Shown in pieces: positions 27,840 through 29,228 of a DNA stretch of 29,228 bases. Origin of the DNA: CAYHEQ01 sp964355795 (GTDB taxonomy: Bacteria > Patescibacteriota > JACPGU01). The notes under the pieces are model-generated. The model was not told where the DNA came from, made no database searches, and saw nothing but the letters and a program-made list of their open reading frames with translations. A program made the translations under genes and the position numbers. The stretch is taken from assembly GCA_964355795.1 (NCBI GenBank), contig CAYHEQ010000006.1, positions 1 through 29,228 of the forward strand. Reading direction: 5' to 3'. Position 1 is the first letter of the stretch. Each line of letters begins with the position of its first letter.

Positions 27840-27917
27840 AAGGGAGCTTTTGACCCTTGAAAAATTGCTAAAAAAAACAGCCCCAAGGGGCCAGAAAAAG
27901 GGGAGGGCTTTTCAGCT
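27840..27917 (+). promoter_or_regulatory. Structured leader of the lipoprotein gene
   Basis: AAGGG pairs with CCCTT (about 27840-27858). GCCC (27880-27883) can pair either with GGGC (27888-27891) or with GGGC (27905-27908), the latter covering the Shine-Dalgarno GGGGAGGG and followed by TTTT. Two exclusive folds are possible, as in an attenuator; this is inference. Confidence 0.4.
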
Positions 27918-29063
27918 ATGAAAAAATCCAGTTTGGTTGATATGTGGGCGGTGCGGACGAATTTGACCGCCATCGGGTACGCATTGTTGGTGCCCGTGAT
28001 GTTTTTGATCGGTACTCTGTTTCTCGCCGGTTGTGGTGGGGGCGGGGGTGGGACGACGGCGGTTTCGCCGATGCCTCCCAAGTTGGGAGACATTCCACCC
28101 ACTTCGGATGAGCATGGTGGCATCGCCATCATCGCTGAACCGGAAAAGGTTAACTGGCTTAGCCCAGCGACCACGGGAACAGTGAACGATGACGACTACT
28201 ATGACTATTCGTATCAGGTCGGGTTTGCCGGTGACGCCCAGCTCGTTGGGGTGAGGGTTTACGCAACCTGCGGAGACCAGTGCGATTGGGAAACCTTCAA
28301 AGTCCCAGTGACCTTCAGGGTCTTTGATGGCAGTACCCAACTCGGCGCGACCGAGATCGTCACATCAGACGATGGCGGGATGGCGTTGACGGCGATCACT
28401 TTACCGAATGTCGCTGTCGGTAGCACCAAGACTATCGTGGTTCGCGCCACGGTAGAGGATGGGAAGTTTGCGGATGTAAGCTGGTACTACCCTGCGTCCG
28501 AAATGACCATCGATGTCCTGCCAGCAGGAACCTCGCTGGAGTACCAGGCGGTGGTGGACCAAGATATGGCCGTTTCGGTGGTGTCCGGACAAAATGTCTG
28601 GTACCCAAACAACTACTTCCGTGTTCGAGTCAAAAACACGGGAAATGTCTCATGGTACAACATGGAGAACCGGAAAAGTCGGATCTACATGGTGAGTCAA
28701 TTCGCGACCGGAAGTATGTTTTTTGACGACGGGTCGTGGTACGATCGGGACGTCGTAAGTGATATCTCATCTATGCGGTGGATTCGGCCGGGGGAGACCG
28801 CCGAGATAAATTTTTCCCTCTCGGCCGAGAATGTCCCCGCTGGGACATACCGAGAGTGCTTCCGTCTCCAGACTAAGCCCGAACGGATTGACGCGAGCTG
28901 GGATTCATATCAGCTCGTCAACCCGATTGAGGTTGAAGGGTCGAGCTTCTGCATGGGCATCACTGTTCTTCCGGCAGAACTCGCGCGAGAAGCGACCGCC
29001 ATGGAAGAGATTAAGGACGAGGAGCTTCCCGGGCGGCTCTACTGGGAGAGCAAGATGAAGTAA
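27918..29063 (+). CDS. Surface lipoprotein with Ig-like domain
   Basis: The 381-aa protein has a basic N-terminus, a hydrophobic helix (about 19-36) and a lipobox LAGC with Cys39, followed by a run of glycines. The lipid anchor would hold it at the cell surface. Residues about 75-190 are beta-rich (VGVRVYATCGDQCDW, VTFRVFDGS). Residues about 210-365 resemble the NBR1-like Ig fold (NYFRVRVKNTGNVSWYN, RPGETAEINFSL, GTYRECFRLQ). Function unknown. Codon use looks more C- and G-rich at third positions than in neighbours, a possible sign of transfer. Promoter, Shine-Dalgarno and terminator make it a single-gene unit. Confidence 0.82.
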   Translation: MKKSSLVDMWAVRTNLTAIGYALLVPVMFLIGTLFLAGCGGGGGGTTAVSPMPPKLGDIPPTSDEHGGIAIIAEPEKVNWLSPATTGTVNDDDYYDYSYQVGFAGDAQLVGVRVYATCGDQCDWETFKVPVTFRVFDGSTQLGATEIVTSDDGGMALTAITLPNVAVGSTKTIVVRATVEDGKFADVSWYYPASEMTIDVLPAGTSLEYQAVVDQDMAVSVVSGQNVWYPNNYFRVRVKNTGNVSWYNMENRKSRIYMVSQFATGSMFFDDGSWYDRDVVSDISSMRWIRPGETAEINFSLSAENVPAGTYRECFRLQTKPERIDASWDSYQLVNPIEVEGSSFCMGITVLPAELAREATAMEEIKDEELPGRLYWESKMK

Positions 29064-29083
29064 TTAGACGCTTAAAATATTCG

Positions 29084-29112
29084 CCGCGTGGCTTGCCACG
29101 CGGTATTTTTTT
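29084..29112 (+). terminator. Rho-independent terminator after the lipoprotein gene
   Basis: CCGCGTGG (29084-29091) and CCACGCGG (29096-29103) form a perfect stem with a CTTG loop, followed by TATTTTTTTT. After it, to the window end, I see no feature. Confidence 0.95.
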
Positions 29113-29228
29113 TGCGCAAAATCTTTCTTTTCTTATATCTTGCTGGTAAGTTTTGACTAATACTGAACATTTGTTCTAGGTAATTAGTTGGAATAGTAAC
29201 CAACGGATGTTAATATATTCGTATGGTT

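Overview
The window looks like a chromosome segment of a Patescibacteria (Candidate Phyla Radiation) bacterium, most likely Parcubacteria-like. The reasons are a very short EF-Ts (152 aa), a compact prolyl-tRNA synthetase without the usual editing insertion, a stand-alone AdoMet decarboxylase-fold gene, a DUF5663-like protein, small proteins, tRNA genes without encoded CCA, and mostly information-processing genes with few metabolic ones. The assignment is inferred from gene content; no 16S rRNA is present. The genes read cleanly in the standard bacterial code. UGA serves as a stop for several genes, which argues against the UGA-recoding Absconditabacteria/Gracilibacteria.

Layout. 1-1.5 kb: prfA (RF1) on the minus strand, preceded by a minus-strand tRNA transcription unit (promoter, two abutting odd tRNA genes, an unidentified structured stretch, terminator). 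1.6-5.2 kb: rpmE, rpsB, tsf, a SpeD-type decarboxylase, a small Cys/His protein, frr. 5.2-8.7 kb: the site-2 protease gene rseP, an orphan 63-aa gene on the minus strand, then a translationally coupled DUF4258-DUF2283-proS cassette in which proS carries an apparent premature stop. 9-14.2 kb: a LysM/M23 cell-wall hydrolase behind a consensus promoter and long leader, a DUF5663-like gene coupled to a 965-aa cysteine-free protein, and a small membrane protein. 14.4-18.4 kb: obg, a hicBA toxin-antitoxin pair, a zinc metallopeptidase-like protein, a GT2 glycosyltransferase and, convergent to it, a lysine-rich protein with a beta-barrel. 18.7-27.7 kb: rpoB, rpoC, rpsL, rpsG. 27.8-29.1 kb: a lipoprotein with its own promoter and terminator.

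The most unusual content lies between the genes. (1) Five intergenic elements (4461-4566, 6392-6539, 10496-10617, 16366-16558, 18461-18612) share one nested architecture. An outer inverted repeat, 17-23 bp in four of them, encloses two 13-14-nt arms that are each near-palindromic and also complementary to each other. Some copies share sequence, with compensatory changes in the outer stem. A looser sixth example spans the promoter at 3876-4013. (2) Many spacers are built from degenerate arrays of 7-, 8- or 9-nt units, often as inverted pairs. Several begin exactly at the stop codon of the preceding gene, so that the unit supplies stops in all frames. Similar heptamer arrays have entered the coding sequences of prfA and obg. 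(3) A separate palindrome family built on GTAGAGACACG occurs at three loci.

Translation signals split the genes into two groups. Isolated genes (speD-like, the 108-aa gene, the 63-aa gene, the DUF5663-like gene, the lipoprotein) have clear Shine-Dalgarno sequences. Most core genes have none, and prfA, hicB and possibly the 80-aa membrane protein look leaderless.
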